Positions 8,611 through 17,300 of a stretch of DNA of 64,000 nt are shown one piece after another; positions within the stretch are counted from its first letter, which is position 1, and every line of letters begins with the position of its first letter. The notes beneath the pieces are model-generated. The model did no database searches, was not told the DNA's origin, and saw nothing but the letters and a program-made list of their open reading frames with translations. Source of the stretch: Paracoccus sp. MBLB3053 (GTDB lineage: Bacteria; Pseudomonadota; Alphaproteobacteria; Rhodobacterales; Rhodobacteraceae). Both the position numbers and the translations under genes were made by a program. The stretch covers positions 257,501 through 321,500 of the forward strand of contig NZ_JAVQLW010000001.1 of NCBI RefSeq assembly GCF_031822435.1, written 5' to 3'.

Positions 8611-9279
8611 TCAGGCGGTGACAAGCTCTTGCACGAGCGCGCTGAAAAGCCTGGCGCCATCGGTTCCGCCATGGCTGGGTTCGGCGGCTCGCTCGGGGTG
8701 CGGCATCATGCCAAGCACCCGGCGGTTCTCGGACAGCACGCCCGCGATATCCTCGACCGAGCCGTTGATGCCCGGTGCATAGGTGAAGGCGATACGGTCC
8801 TGATCCCTGAGCACGGCAAGCCCCTCGGCGTCGATCTGGTAATTGCCGTCGTGATGCGCGACCGGAACACGAATTTCCTGCCCCACCGTGAAGCCTGCAG
8901 TGAAGGGGCTGGCGGCGGTCGCGACCTTCAGGGCAACCTCGCGGCAGACGAAGGTCAGGCCCGAATTGCGCATCAGGGCGCCCGGCAGCAGGTTCAGTTC
9001 GGTCAGGATCTGGAAGCCGTTGCAGATGCCAAGGACATAGCCGCCCTTGGTCGCGTGATCGCGCACCGCATTGGCGATTGGCGAATGCGCGGCGATCGCG
9101 CCGCAACGCAGGTAGTCCCCGAAGGAAAAGCCGCCCGGAACCGCGACCAGGTCGGTGCCCTCGGGCAGCGCGCTGTCCTTGTGCCAGACCCGCGTCACCT
9201 CGGCCCCTGCCTGCGTCAGGGCGACGGCGAGGTCGCGGTCGCAGTTCGATCCGGGGAAGGTGATGACGGCAGCTTTCAT
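8611..9279 (-). CDS. purQ: Phosphoribosylformylglycinamidine synthase glutaminase subunit PurQ
   Basis: Class I glutamine amidotransferase subunit of FGAM synthase, which releases ammonia for PurL in the fourth step of purine synthesis. The 222-residue product starts [14 protein letters not shown], the usual PurQ N-terminus; an upstream in-frame ATG would add 11 unconserved residues and is rejected. The nucleophile is C86 in VLGICNGFQ, and the His-Glu pair is in MMPHPERA. Length is typical. Neither purS nor purL is adjacent, so the partners are encoded elsewhere. It follows icd after a terminator and precedes dctB by 65 bases. Confidence 0.96.
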   Translation of the reverse strand: MKAAVITFPGSNCDRDLAVALTQAGAEVTRVWHKDSALPEGTDLVAVPGGFSFGDYLRCGAIAAHSPIANAVRDHATKGGYVLGICNGFQILTELNLLPGALMRNSGLTFVCREVALKVATAASPFTAGFTVGQEIRVPVAHHDGNYQIDAEGLAVLRDQDRIAFTYAPGINGSVEDIAGVLSENRRVLGMMPHPERAAEPSHGGTDGARLFSALVQELVTA

Positions 9280-9380
9280 GACGGGCACTCCGGGTTTTGC
9301 TGCGCGTCCCATACTGCAATGTGACCGAACTGTTAAGCGGCTTCGCGCATCCGGCCCGACATTCCTGCCATGCAGCCACG

Positions 9381-9410
9381 AAAAAGGGCCGGGGAATGTC
9401 CCGGCCCTTT
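9381..9410 (-). terminator. Rho-independent terminator of icd
   Basis: Perfect 11-bp stem AAAGGGCCGGG / CCCGGCCCTTT (9383-9393 and 9400-9410) with a 6-base loop. On the minus strand it ends in a U-run, 20 bases after the icd stop. Confidence 0.88.
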
Positions 9411-9430
9411 CTTCTACGTCGCGTGGCAGA

Positions 9431-10645
9431 TCAGCCGGCCAGCGCCTTGTTCAGGTATTCGTCGACCTTTTCCAGGTAGCCCATGGTGGTCAGCCATTTC
9501 TGGTCGGGGCCGACGAGCAGCGCGAGGTCCTTGGTCATGAAGCCATCCTCGACGGCTTGGACGGTCACCTTTTCCAGCGTCTCGGCGAAGTTCATCAGCG
9601 CCTCGTTGCTGTCGAGTTTCGCACGGTGCTTCAGGCCGCCGGTCCAGGCAAAGATCGACGCGATCGAGTTGGTCGAGGTCTGGTTGCCCTTCTGGTGCTC
9701 GCGGTAGTGACGCGTCACCGTGCCGTGGGCGGCCTCGGCCTCGACGGTCTTGCCGTCGGGCGTCATCAGGACCGAGGTCATCAGCCCGAGCGAGCCGAAG
9801 CCCTGCGCGACGGTATCGGACTGCACGTCGCCGTCATAGTTCTTACAGGCCCAGACATAGCCGCCCGACCATTTCAGGTTCGAGGCCACCATGTCGTCGA
9901 TCAGGCGGTGTTCGTAATGAATGCCTGCCTTCTTGAACTTGTCTTCGAACTCTTCCTCATAGACCTTCTGGAACAGGTCCTTGAAGCGGCCGTCATAGGC
10001 TTTCAGGATGGTGTTCTTGGTCGACAGGTAAACCGGGAAGCCGCGCAGCAGGCCATAGTTCATGGAAGCGCGCGCAAAGTCGATGATCGAGTCGTCGAGG
10101 TTGTACATCGCCATGGCCACGCCCGAGGACGGCGCCTGGAACACCTCGTGCTCGATGGTCTCACCATCTTCGCCGACGAACTTGATCGTCAGCTTGCCCT
10201 TGCCGGGGAAGCGGAAATCGGTGGCCTTGTACTGGTCGCCAAACGCATGACGGCCGACGATCACCGGCTGGGTCCAATGCGGGACCAGGCGCGGCACGTT
10301 CTTGCAGATGATCGGCTCGCGGAAGATCACGCCACCAAGGATGTTGCGGATCGTCCCGTTGGGCGAACGCCACATCTTCTTCAGGCCGAATTCCTCGACG
10401 CGCTGCTCATCGGGCGTGATCGTGGCGCATTTGACGCCGGCGCCATACTGCTTGATCGCGTTGGCGGCGTCGATGGTGATCTGGTCGTCGGTGCGGTCGC
10501 GCTCCTCGATGCCGAGATCGTAATATTTCAGGTCGATGTCCAGATAGGGAAGGATCAGCTTTTGCTTGATGAAGTCCCAGATGATCCGGGTCATCTCATC
10601 GCCGTCGAGTTCGACAAGCGGGTTCTCTACCTTGATCTTCGACAT
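9431..10645 (-). CDS. icd: NADP-dependent isocitrate dehydrogenase (dimeric, type II)
   Basis: TCA-cycle enzyme converting isocitrate to 2-oxoglutarate, CO2 and NADPH. At 404 residues it is the eukaryote-like homodimeric form common in alphaproteobacteria. Supporting motifs are [10 protein letters not shown] at the N-terminus, the substrate loop [10 protein letters not shown] with its phosphate-contacting Ser, the metal-binding region [10 protein letters not shown], and [14 protein letters not shown], the NADP-binding segment. A GGGAC ribosome binding site precedes the ATG and a strong terminator follows, so it looks monocistronic. Confidence 0.97.
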   Translation of the reverse strand: MSKIKVENPLVELDGDEMTRIIWDFIKQKLILPYLDIDLKYYDLGIEERDRTDDQITIDAANAIKQYGAGVKCATITPDEQRVEEFGLKKMWRSPNGTIRNILGGVIFREPIICKNVPRLVPHWTQPVIVGRHAFGDQYKATDFRFPGKGKLTIKFVGEDGETIEHEVFQAPSSGVAMAMYNLDDSIIDFARASMNYGLLRGFPVYLSTKNTILKAYDGRFKDLFQKVYEEEFEDKFKKAGIHYEHRLIDDMVASNLKWSGGYVWACKNYDGDVQSDTVAQGFGSLGLMTSVLMTPDGKTVEAEAAHGTVTRHYREHQKGNQTSTNSIASIFAWTGGLKHRAKLDSNEALMNFAETLEKVTVQAVEDGFMTKDLALLVGPDQKWLTTMGYLEKVDEYLNKALAG

Positions 10646-10712
10646 AAGTGGTCCCTTTGGATTAGGATGCGGCTGACCGCCCTATAGACATAATCGGCAC
10701 CGAAGGAAAGGC

Positions 10713-10732
10713 CGGTATGCCATTGCATACCG
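10713..10732 (-). terminator. Hairpin between the tandem-HD gene and icd
   Basis: Perfect 8-bp inverted repeat CGGTATGC / GCATACCG around CATT. On the minus strand it is followed by GCCTTTCCTT, a poor U-tract. It could end the tandem-HD transcript or be an operator upstream of icd; the sequence does not decide. Confidence 0.45.
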
Positions 10733-10760
10733 CAGCCACCCCCCGTTTGCGCACTCGGTT

Positions 10761-11885
10761 TCAGCGCGCGAAATAGACCCGCGAGCTTTCTGAAAGCCAG
10801 TCCCAGATCTCGGGTGCCCCCCTCTGGATACGCGAGCCGACCCGTTCGACCAGCTGATCGTAGGTGACGTCATACTCGACCCAGCTGCCACCGCCCGAGA
10901 CGATGTTCTGCATGACCGGCTGGGCCCGGTCGAGCGATTTGGCGAAGACGGCGTCGCGCGTTTCATTCGCCTCGAACTCGGTCCAAAGCGCGCGCAATTC
11001 GCGCCCCTGCTCGGCGGGCAACATTCCGAACAGACGGTCGGCCGCCGCATCCTCGGCCGCCATCTGGGCAGCACTGTGATGCGCGGCACCGTTCTGGGAA
11101 TGAATTGGAACGTCCCCGGTATCGATCTCGACCAGATCATGCAGGATCAGCATTCGGATGACACGGCCGATATCGACCCCCTCACCGGCCAGCGGAGCCA
11201 TGACCAAGGCGTAAAGGGCCAGATGCCAACTATGCTCGGCGCTGTTCTCGCGCCGCGAAGCGTCACAAAGGGTGCTGGCCCGGTAGACGGATTTCAACCG
11301 GTCGGCCTCGGCAAGAAAGGCAAGCCTGCCGGCCAGATCGCCCGCGACGGGGCTTCCGTCGCGCAGCGCCTGTGCCGCTTCCATCGCCTCGGGCCATTCT
11401 TGCCACAGACGGGCCGCCCGGCCGGTGGTCATGTTATCCGCGACGATCTGCAGATGGTCGGGCAGTGGAACCGGCGCGTTCAGCACCTGAAACAGCGGCT
11501 GGACATGATCCATCCGCTTGGCCAAACGGGCATCATCGCTGGCGGCGGCCTCGAACTCTTGCCACAGGGCCAGCATCTCGTGCCCCTCGGGCAGAATGCC
11601 GAACAGCCGTTGCGCGGCGGCCAGTTCGGCAGCTTCGACGGCTGCGAAATCATGAGCAATATGGATCGGGTGATCACCGCAGTCGATCTCGACCAGGTCA
11701 TGCAGCAGGATCATCGCGATCGCGCGGTCGCTCGCGCCAAAGATCAGGGCAAAAAGCGCGACGTGCCAACTGTGCTCGGCACTGTTTTCGGCGCGGGACA
11801 GGTCCATCAGCACATTTGCCCGGTCGATGGACTTCAACCGGTCTGCTTCGTTCAGGAAACTGAAACGGGCGGTCAGATCGCTCAT
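10761..11885 (-). CDS. Tandem-duplicated HD-domain hydrolase (YfbR/HDDC2-like)
   Basis: A 374-residue protein made of two homologous halves (about 1-187 and 188-374), each resembling a complete YfbR/HDDC2-type 5'-deoxynucleotidase. Both halves start with FL-EADRLKS and carry RxENSAEHSWH, LHDLVEID and LFG-LP. The HD-superfamily metal ligands are present twice: H38, H62-D63, D126 and H218, H249-D250, D319, so both sites look competent. Single-domain relatives of about 190 residues remove phosphate from dNMPs. The fusion could be an internal version of the homodimer they normally form. Substrate specificity is inference. It lies between a terminator and icd, with no linked pathway gene. Confidence 0.8.
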   Translation of the reverse strand: MSDLTARFSFLNEADRLKSIDRANVLMDLSRAENSAEHSWHVALFALIFGASDRAIAMILLHDLVEIDCGDHPIHIAHDFAAVEAAELAAAQRLFGILPEGHEMLALWQEFEAAASDDARLAKRMDHVQPLFQVLNAPVPLPDHLQIVADNMTTGRAARLWQEWPEAMEAAQALRDGSPVAGDLAGRLAFLAEADRLKSVYRASTLCDASRRENSAEHSWHLALYALVMAPLAGEGVDIGRVIRMLILHDLVEIDTGDVPIHSQNGAAHHSAAQMAAEDAAADRLFGMLPAEQGRELRALWTEFEANETRDAVFAKSLDRAQPVMQNIVSGGGSWVEYDVTYDQLVERVGSRIQRGAPEIWDWLSESSRVYFAR

Positions 11886-11953
11886 GGTGCGGCTCCTTCG
11901 TTTCGCCTTCGCCTTAGCCCGAAACGCGGGGGAATTGCCAGCCGCAATGAGAA

Positions 11954-11975
11954 CGCCCCGGCACGGGCCGGGGCG
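11954..11975 (-). terminator. GC-rich terminator downstream of the alpha/beta hydrolase
   Basis: Perfect 9-bp stem CGCCCCGGC / GCCGGGGCG (11954-11962, 11967-11975) with a 4-base loop. It is followed on the minus strand by TTCTCATT, and lies 11 bases after the stop of the hydrolase gene. Confidence 0.65.
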
Positions 11976-11985
11976 CGAGAACGGA

Positions 11986-12645
11986 TCAGCGGGTGCTTTC
12001 CGTCAGTCGGCGGCGCACATATGTCTGAACCTTGTCGATCATCGGCTTCATGTGAACCTCGTCGTCGCGGAAGAAGTGGTCCGCGCCTTCGATTTCCTCA
12101 TGGGTGATGGTGATGCCCTTCTGCTCGCGCAGCTTGCCGACCAGCGTATTCGTGTCCTTGGGCGGCGCAACGCGGTCGGCGGAGCCATTGATGATCAGCC
12201 CAGACGACGGGCACGGCGCGAGGAAGCTGAAGTCGTACATGTTCGCCGGCGGGGCGACCGAGATGAAGCCGGTGATCTCGGGGCGGCGCATCAGAAGCTG
12301 CATGCCGATCCAGGCGCCAAAGCTGAAGCCCGCGACCCAGCAATGCTTGCTGTTCGGGTTCATGGCTTGCAGGTAGTCAAGCGCCGAGGCGGCATCCGAC
12401 AACTCGCCGATGCCCTGATCGAACTCGCCCTGGCTGCGGCCAACCCCGCGGAAGTTGAACCGCATGACCGTGAAGCCCATACGGTGGAAAGCATAGTGAA
12501 GGTTGTAGACAACCCGGTTGTTCATCGTCCCGCCATATTGCGGATGCGGGTGCAGGACGATGGCGATCGGAGCGTCGGGATTGGGCTGCGCGTGATAGCG
12601 CCCCTCGAGACGACCTTCGGGACCGGGGAAAATCAGTTCGGGCAT
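11986..12645 (-). CDS. Alpha/beta hydrolase, YsgA/dienelactone-hydrolase-like
   Basis: A 219-residue cytoplasmic alpha/beta hydrolase. HPHPQYGGTMNN contributes the oxyanion region, RFNFRGVGRSQG is a typical early strand-loop, the nucleophile is the Ser of GFSFGA, an acid lies in NGSADRVAPP and the His in EGADHFF. This family is widespread and mostly of unknown substrate. The chosen ATG has an AAAGGA site; an upstream ATG would add 31 unconserved residues. It is divergent from iscR across a 161-base gap. In relatives a similar hydrolase often accompanies iscR and the suf genes (recollection of the family, not checked). Confidence 0.85.
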   Translation of the reverse strand: MPELIFPGPEGRLEGRYHAQPNPDAPIAIVLHPHPQYGGTMNNRVVYNLHYAFHRMGFTVMRFNFRGVGRSQGEFDQGIGELSDAASALDYLQAMNPNSKHCWVAGFSFGAWIGMQLLMRRPEITGFISVAPPANMYDFSFLAPCPSSGLIINGSADRVAPPKDTNTLVGKLREQKGITITHEEIEGADHFFRDDEVHMKPMIDKVQTYVRRRLTESTR

Positions 12646-12772
12646 GGGCTTCCTTTGAGACTCGGGTTTCTTGACCCTGTGGCGGCGCGGCTCTAGATCG
12701 TCAATCTGGGAAGCGCGCCCTGCATAGGCAAGACGCAATCAAAGACGGCAGAGCGGATTAGCCCGAAAGATC

Positions 12773-12787
12773 GCATTGCGTCAATGC
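12773..12787. promoter_or_regulatory. Palindrome in front of iscR, candidate operator
   Basis: GCATTG CGT CAATGC is a perfect 6-bp inverted repeat with a 3-base spacer, 19 bases upstream of the iscR ATG and just before its AGGAGG ribosome binding site. Its position suits an autoregulatory repressor site. Binding by IscR or another iron regulator is inference. Confidence 0.5.
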
Positions 12788-12806
12788 AATGGCACAGGAG
12801 GTCGAG

Positions 12807-13265
12807 ATGAAACTGTCCACGAAGGGACGCTATGCCATGGTCGCACTGGTCGATCTGGCGATCGCCAAAGGCGATGATCTGACATCGCTTGCCGAGATTT
12901 CGAAACGGCAGGACATTTCGCTGCCCTATCTGGAACAGCTCTTTGTTCGTCTGCGCCGGGCGGGGCTTGTCGATTCCGTGCGCGGCCCGGGCGGCGGCTA
13001 CCGCCTTGCCAAGGCCCCCGAGACCATTCGCGTCGCCGACATACTCGAGGCCGTGGACGAAACAGTCAGCGCGATGCATGTCGGCGCGGGCGCTTCGGGC
13101 GGCATTTCGGGGTCTCGCGCGCAGACGCTGTCGAACCGGCTTTGGGAAAGCCTTTCGGCGCATGTCTATGTCTTCTTGCACAATCATACGCTGGCGGACG
13201 TGGCCAAGAACCAGCTTCTGCCCTGCCCCGCGCTTCCGAAGATCCTTTCGATCGTCGACGATTGA
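12807..13265 (+). CDS. iscR: Rrf2-family Fe-S regulator IscR (single-cysteine type)
   Basis: Transcription factor of the Rrf2 family that senses Fe-S status and represses Fe-S assembly genes. The 152-residue product starts MKLSTKGRYAM, has a winged helix at about 10-80 with the wing RGPGGGYRLAK, and an SAHVYVFLHNHTL dimerisation helix. The classical three-cysteine cluster site (residues 92, 98, 104 in E. coli) is missing; the only cysteine is C140 in LLPCPALP. A one-cysteine IscR that still binds a cluster is described in Rhodobacter sphaeroides. AGGAGG supports this start; an ATG 18 bases earlier lies before that site. Unlike the usual arrangement, no isc/suf gene follows. Confidence 0.9.
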   Translation: MKLSTKGRYAMVALVDLAIAKGDDLTSLAEISKRQDISLPYLEQLFVRLRRAGLVDSVRGPGGGYRLAKAPETIRVADILEAVDETVSAMHVGAGASGGISGSRAQTLSNRLWESLSAHVYVFLHNHTLADVAKNQLLPCPALPKILSIVDD

Positions 13266-13330
13266 TCATTTCGACGCGGGGCATCTGTTCTCGCGTCATG
13301 GACAAGTCACCATTCCTTGCGAAACGGTGC

Positions 13331-13353
13331 AAGTGGCCCTAAATGAGCCACTT
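13331..13353 (+). other. Hairpin between iscR and nspC
   Basis: Perfect 7-bp inverted repeat AAGTGGC / GCCACTT with a 9-base loop, 66 bases after the iscR stop. There is no U-tract, so it is a weak terminator or a leader structure of nspC. An in-frame ATG at 13343 falls inside its loop, one reason to prefer the later nspC start. Confidence 0.4.
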
Positions 13354-13387
13354 CATTCGACCGGGTCAGCCACAGGGGATCAGCGCC

Positions 13388-14494
13388 ATGTCCGAATTGC
13401 AGACGCCTTACTACCTGATCGACCTTGCCAAGCTGCGGGTCAACATGGAGCGCATCCAGTATCTGCGAGAGCAATCGGGCGCGAAATGCCTGCTGGCGCT
13501 GAAATGCTTCGCCACCTGGTCGGCCTTTGATTTCATGCGCCCCTTCATGGATGGCACGACCTCGTCCTCGCTCTTCGAGCTGCGGCTGGGCCATGAGGAA
13601 TTCGGCAAGGAGACCCATGCCTATTCCGTCGGCTGGGCCGATCACGAGATCGACGAGGCGCTGGGTTACTCGGACAAGATCATCTTCAACTCGCTGGGCC
13701 AGCTCAACCGTTTCGGCGCCAAGGCGGCCGAGCGCGGCATTACCATGGGCCTGCGCCTGAACCCGCGGTTCTCGACCTCGGGCTTCGATCTGGCCGACCC
13801 GGCCCGGCCCTTCTCGCGGCTTGGGGAATGGGACCTGCCGCGGCTGGAAAGCGCGCTTGACCGCATTTCGGGCGTGATGATCCATTACAATTGCGAGAAC
13901 GCCGATTTCGACCTTTTCGACGCGCAGCTCTCGCGGATCGAGGCCGAGTTCGGCGGCTTCCTCGAAAAGCTCGACTGGGTATCGCTGGGCGGCGGCATCC
14001 ATTTCACCGGCGAAGGCTATCCGCTGGACAAGCTCGCCGCGCGGCTGAAAGCCTTCCAGCAGAAATTCGGCGTCCAGCTTTTCCTTGAACCGGGCGAGGC
14101 CAGCATCACCAAATCGACCTCGCTGGAAGTGACCGTCCTTGACGTCATCCATCACGGCAAGGACGTGGCGATCGTGGACAGCTCGATCGAGGCGCATATG
14201 CTGGACCTGCTGATCTATCGCGAAACCGCGAAGCTGCCGCAGGATGGCGAGCATCCCTACCAGATCGCGGGCAAGACCTGCCTCGCCGGCGACATCTTCG
14301 GCGAGGGCCGCTTCCCGGCGCCGCTGCAGATCGGCGACCGCATCAGCATCGCGGATGCCGCGGGTTATACCATGGTCAAGAAGAACTGGTTCAACGGCGT
14401 GGGCATGCCCTCGATCGCGATCAAGGCCGAGGACGGAACGATCCGCGAAATCCGCCGGTTTACCTATGACGACTATAAATCCAGCCTGTCCTGA
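13388..14494 (+). CDS. nspC: Carboxynorspermidine decarboxylase NspC
   Basis: PLP-dependent fold III decarboxylase that turns carboxy(nor)spermidine into (nor)spermidine, the last step of the alternative polyamine pathway. The 368-residue product has the PLP lysine in LLALKCFATW, the GGGIHFTGEGY glycine loop that holds the phosphate, LFLEPGEAS, and VDSSIEAHM plus CLAGDIFGEG near the C-terminus, where the second subunit's active-site Cys-Asp lies. The ATG has AGGGGA 9 bases upstream; an earlier ATG lacks such a site. It is followed after 62 bases by the pathway dehydrogenase, so the pair is probably an operon. Confidence 0.93.
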   Translation: MSELQTPYYLIDLAKLRVNMERIQYLREQSGAKCLLALKCFATWSAFDFMRPFMDGTTSSSLFELRLGHEEFGKETHAYSVGWADHEIDEALGYSDKIIFNSLGQLNRFGAKAAERGITMGLRLNPRFSTSGFDLADPARPFSRLGEWDLPRLESALDRISGVMIHYNCENADFDLFDAQLSRIEAEFGGFLEKLDWVSLGGGIHFTGEGYPLDKLAARLKAFQQKFGVQLFLEPGEASITKSTSLEVTVLDVIHHGKDVAIVDSSIEAHMLDLLIYRETAKLPQDGEHPYQIAGKTCLAGDIFGEGRFPAPLQIGDRISIADAAGYTMVKKNWFNGVGMPSIAIKAEDGTIREIRRFTYDDYKSSLS

Positions 14495-14556
14495 GCCCTG
14501 ACGCTCAGGCGAAAGCGAGGTCCTCCCCCTTTCTTTGCCCTCAAAAGGAGACTGAA

Positions 14557-15780
14557 TTGGCAAGAAACGTGCTCATTATCGGCGCCGGTGGCGTCGCCCA
14601 GGTGGTCGCGCACAAGATTGCGCAGAATGCTCAGGAATTCGGGACGCTGCATATCGCCAGCCGAACCGTCGCCAAGGCCGACAAGATCATCGAGAGCATT
14701 CGTGAGAAAGGCCATTCGGTCGAATTCACCGCCCATCCGCTTGACGCCATGGACAGCAATGCCGTGGCCGAACTGATCCGCAAGATCGACGCCAGCATCG
14801 TCGTCAACGTGGGCTCGGCCTTCGTGAACATGACCGTGCTGCAAGGCTGCATCGACACTGGCGCGGCCTATATCGACACCGCGATCCACGAGGACCCCGC
14901 CAAGGTCTGCGAGACCCCGCCGTGGTACGGCAATTACGAATGGAAGCGCCGCGAGGCCTGCGAGGCCGCCGGCGTCACCGCCATCCTGGGCGCGGGCTTC
15001 GATCCGGGCGTGGTGAACGCCTATGCCCGCCTCGCCGAGGACGAGTATTTCGACAAGGTCGAGTCGATCGACATCGTCGACATCAATGCCGGCAGCCACG
15101 GCCGCTGGTTCGCGACGAATTTCGACCCCGAGATCAATTTCCGCGAATTCACCGGCACGGTCTATTCCTGGCAGAAGGGCGCCTGGCAGGAAAACAAGAT
15201 GTTCGAGGTCGGTCGCGAATGGGACCTGCCCGTCGTCGGCAAGCAGACTGCCTACCTGTCGGGCCATGACGAGGTCCACAGCCTTTCCGCCCGCTACAAG
15301 GATGCGGATGTGCGTTTCTGGATGGGCTTTGGCGCGCATTACATCAATGTCTTCACCGTGCTGCAGAACCTCGGCCTGCTCAGCGAGCAGCCGGTCACGA
15401 CCGCCGAGGGCCTCGAGGTCGTGCCGCTGAAACTGGTCAAGGCCGTGCTGCCCGACCCGGCCAGCCTCGCGCCCGATTATGTCGGCAAGACCTGCATCGG
15501 CGACCTGGTCAAGGGCACGCTGGACGGCAAGCCCGGCGAGGTCTTCATCTACAATGTCGCCGATCACAAGGAAGCCTTCGAAGAGGTCGGCAGCCAGGGC
15601 ATCAGCTACACCGCCGGCGTGCCGCCGGTCGCGGCGGCGATCCTCGTCGCGCGCGGGACTTGGGACGTCAAGAAGATGGCCAATGTCGAGGATCTTCCGG
15701 CGCGGCCCTTCCTTGAGCTTCTGGGTGATCTGGGCCTGCCGACCCGCGTCATCGACGCGACGGGCGATCACCCGCTGTAA
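14557..15780 (+). CDS. Carboxynorspermidine synthase (saccharopine dehydrogenase family)
   Basis: NAD(P)H-dependent enzyme of the saccharopine dehydrogenase fold that condenses L-aspartate semialdehyde with a diamine such as putrescine to give carboxy(nor)spermidine, the substrate of NspC. The 407-residue protein begins with the Rossmann motif VLIIGAGGVAQVVAHK. GAGFDPGVVNAYA and SYTAGVPPVAAAILVA match the catalytic and C-terminal parts of this group. The start is TTG, preceded by an excellent AAAGGAG site 7 bases upstream; no better ATG is present. Gene order with nspC strongly supports carboxyspermidine over lysine metabolism. Confidence 0.9.
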   Translation: MARNVLIIGAGGVAQVVAHKIAQNAQEFGTLHIASRTVAKADKIIESIREKGHSVEFTAHPLDAMDSNAVAELIRKIDASIVVNVGSAFVNMTVLQGCIDTGAAYIDTAIHEDPAKVCETPPWYGNYEWKRREACEAAGVTAILGAGFDPGVVNAYARLAEDEYFDKVESIDIVDINAGSHGRWFATNFDPEINFREFTGTVYSWQKGAWQENKMFEVGREWDLPVVGKQTAYLSGHDEVHSLSARYKDADVRFWMGFGAHYINVFTVLQNLGLLSEQPVTTAEGLEVVPLKLVKAVLPDPASLAPDYVGKTCIGDLVKGTLDGKPGEVFIYNVADHKEAFEEVGSQGISYTAGVPPVAAAILVARGTWDVKKMANVEDLPARPFLELLGDLGLPTRVIDATGDHPL

Positions 15781-15811
15781 GCCTTCGAGCGGCAGCCTTC
15801 ACGACGATCAG

Positions 15812-15850
15812 CCCCGCGGTCAGGAACCTGGCCGCGGGGTTTGCGTTTTC
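15812..15850 (+). terminator. Rho-independent terminator of the polyamine pair
   Basis: Perfect 8-bp stem CCCCGCGG / CCGCGGGG (15812-15819, 15832-15839) with a 12-base loop, followed by TTTGCGTTTTC, 31 bases after the dehydrogenase stop. Confidence 0.8.
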
Positions 15851-15887
15851 CTTCGGCGCGACTGTCCTACAGGGGAAAGCCAGAAAA

Positions 15888-17255
15888 GTGACGCCTCCCG
15901 AGAACGCCCCTCACATGTTTCCGAGCCTGCCACGCTCGCCAGACACCAAGGTCCCGAAAGTGGCGAACTGGGCGGTGATCGGGATCTTTGTCGTCCTGCT
16001 CTTCAGCTTCGTCGCCCAGGCGCGTGATTTTCTCATGCCGGTCACACTGGCCCTTCTGCTGTTCTTCGTTTTCGTTCCCTTCCGCCGCCTGATGGAACGC
16101 TGGGGCCTTGGTGCGGGACTGACCGCCACCATCGTCTCGCTGGGGCTTGTGATCGCCCTTGCGGTCATCGGGCTGCTGGTCTCTGGCCCGGTCAGCCGTC
16201 TGATCGACAATGCGCCGCAGATCGGTGCGCGGCTCGAGTACCGCATGAGCGAGATCCGCCAGAACTTCGCAGGCATCGAGCGCGCGGCCAAGAAGATCGA
16301 CGAGATCACCGGAGGCGGAAAGACCGCGCCGGACGATGACCCGGCCAATGCGGATTCCGCGCGCTCGCGGCCCGCGTCCCCGGTTTCGGACGTGATGAGC
16401 ACGGTGACGGGAACCGTGACCAGCGTGCCTGCCCCCGGCACACCTCAGCCGCCCGATCAGCACATACAGGTCGAGGTCACCCCCGCCCCGGCCTCATCGA
16501 CGCTCGGCAGCCTGATGGATCTTGGCCCCGCCGTGCTGAGCCAGATCATCTTCACGCTGTTCCTGCTGTTCTTCATGATCTCGTCGGGTGACCTGCTCTA
16601 TCTCAAGATCGTCCAGAGCTTCGACAGGATGCGCGACAAGCGCGCCGCCTATCTCGCGCTGCGCGAGATCGAAGACAGGCTGGGCGCTTATCTTGGTTCG
16701 ATCACCTTGATCAATGCTGGCCTTGGCGTTGCCATCGGACTTGCCATGTGGGCCTGGGGCATGCCTTCGCCGGTGCTTTTCGGCTTGATCGGCTTTCTTC
16801 TGAACTTCATCCCCTATATCGGGGCGGTTTGCGGCGTCGCCATTGCCTCGGTCGTGGGGCTCTTCGTCTTCGACGACCTCTTCACGCCCCTGATGGTAGC
16901 CGCCACCTATCTCGCGCTGACGGCGATCGAAGGCCAACTGGTCACGCCGTATTTCGTTTCGCGCAAGCTGCAACTCAACACCGTCGTCGTCTTCCTGACC
17001 GTCGCGCTTTGGGCCTGGCTCTGGTCGGTCCTCGGGATGATCGTCGCCGTGCCCTTGCTGGTGGTGATCCGCGTTCTCGCCGATCATATTCCGGGGCTCG
17101 AGAAATTCGGGAACTTCCTGGCGGGTGAACACCCCCCGGCCCTTGCGGACGAAGACGAGGAAGAGGCCCGCGAACTGGTCGATGCCGCAGAGGAAACGGA
17201 CAACCTGGAAGAAGCGAAGGCAGCAACACAACAATTCTCGACGACCGGCCGATAG
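15888..17255 (+). CDS. AI-2E family transporter (TqsA/PerM-like)
   Basis: A 455-residue inner-membrane protein of the AI-2E transporter family. Hydrophobic segments occur at about 24-44, 45-65 and 75-100. A soluble stretch of about 110 residues follows, Pro/Ala-rich at its end, then a block of five or more helices including GFLLNFIPYIGAVCGV, the family signature, and ending before a Glu/Asp-rich cytoplasmic tail. Family members export autoinducer-2, Na+ or other solutes, so the substrate is unknown. Translation starts at GTG with AGGGGA upstream. It stands alone between a terminator and a regulator gene. Confidence 0.85.
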   Translation: MTPPENAPHMFPSLPRSPDTKVPKVANWAVIGIFVVLLFSFVAQARDFLMPVTLALLLFFVFVPFRRLMERWGLGAGLTATIVSLGLVIALAVIGLLVSGPVSRLIDNAPQIGARLEYRMSEIRQNFAGIERAAKKIDEITGGGKTAPDDDPANADSARSRPASPVSDVMSTVTGTVTSVPAPGTPQPPDQHIQVEVTPAPASSTLGSLMDLGPAVLSQIIFTLFLLFFMISSGDLLYLKIVQSFDRMRDKRAAYLALREIEDRLGAYLGSITLINAGLGVAIGLAMWAWGMPSPVLFGLIGFLLNFIPYIGAVCGVAIASVVGLFVFDDLFTPLMVAATYLALTAIEGQLVTPYFVSRKLQLNTVVVFLTVALWAWLWSVLGMIVAVPLLVVIRVLADHIPGLEKFGNFLAGEHPPALADEDEEEARELVDAAEETDNLEEAKAATQQFSTTGR

Positions 17256-17300
17256 TCTTGTAGCAGCCCCTTACTGCTGCACCCGGGGGCCAGATGTGTC

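Noticed and set aside
13307..15771. Long minus-strand frames opposite nspC and the carboxynorspermidine synthase
   Set aside because: They mirror the codon structure of two recognised plus-strand enzymes and show no motif or ribosome binding site.
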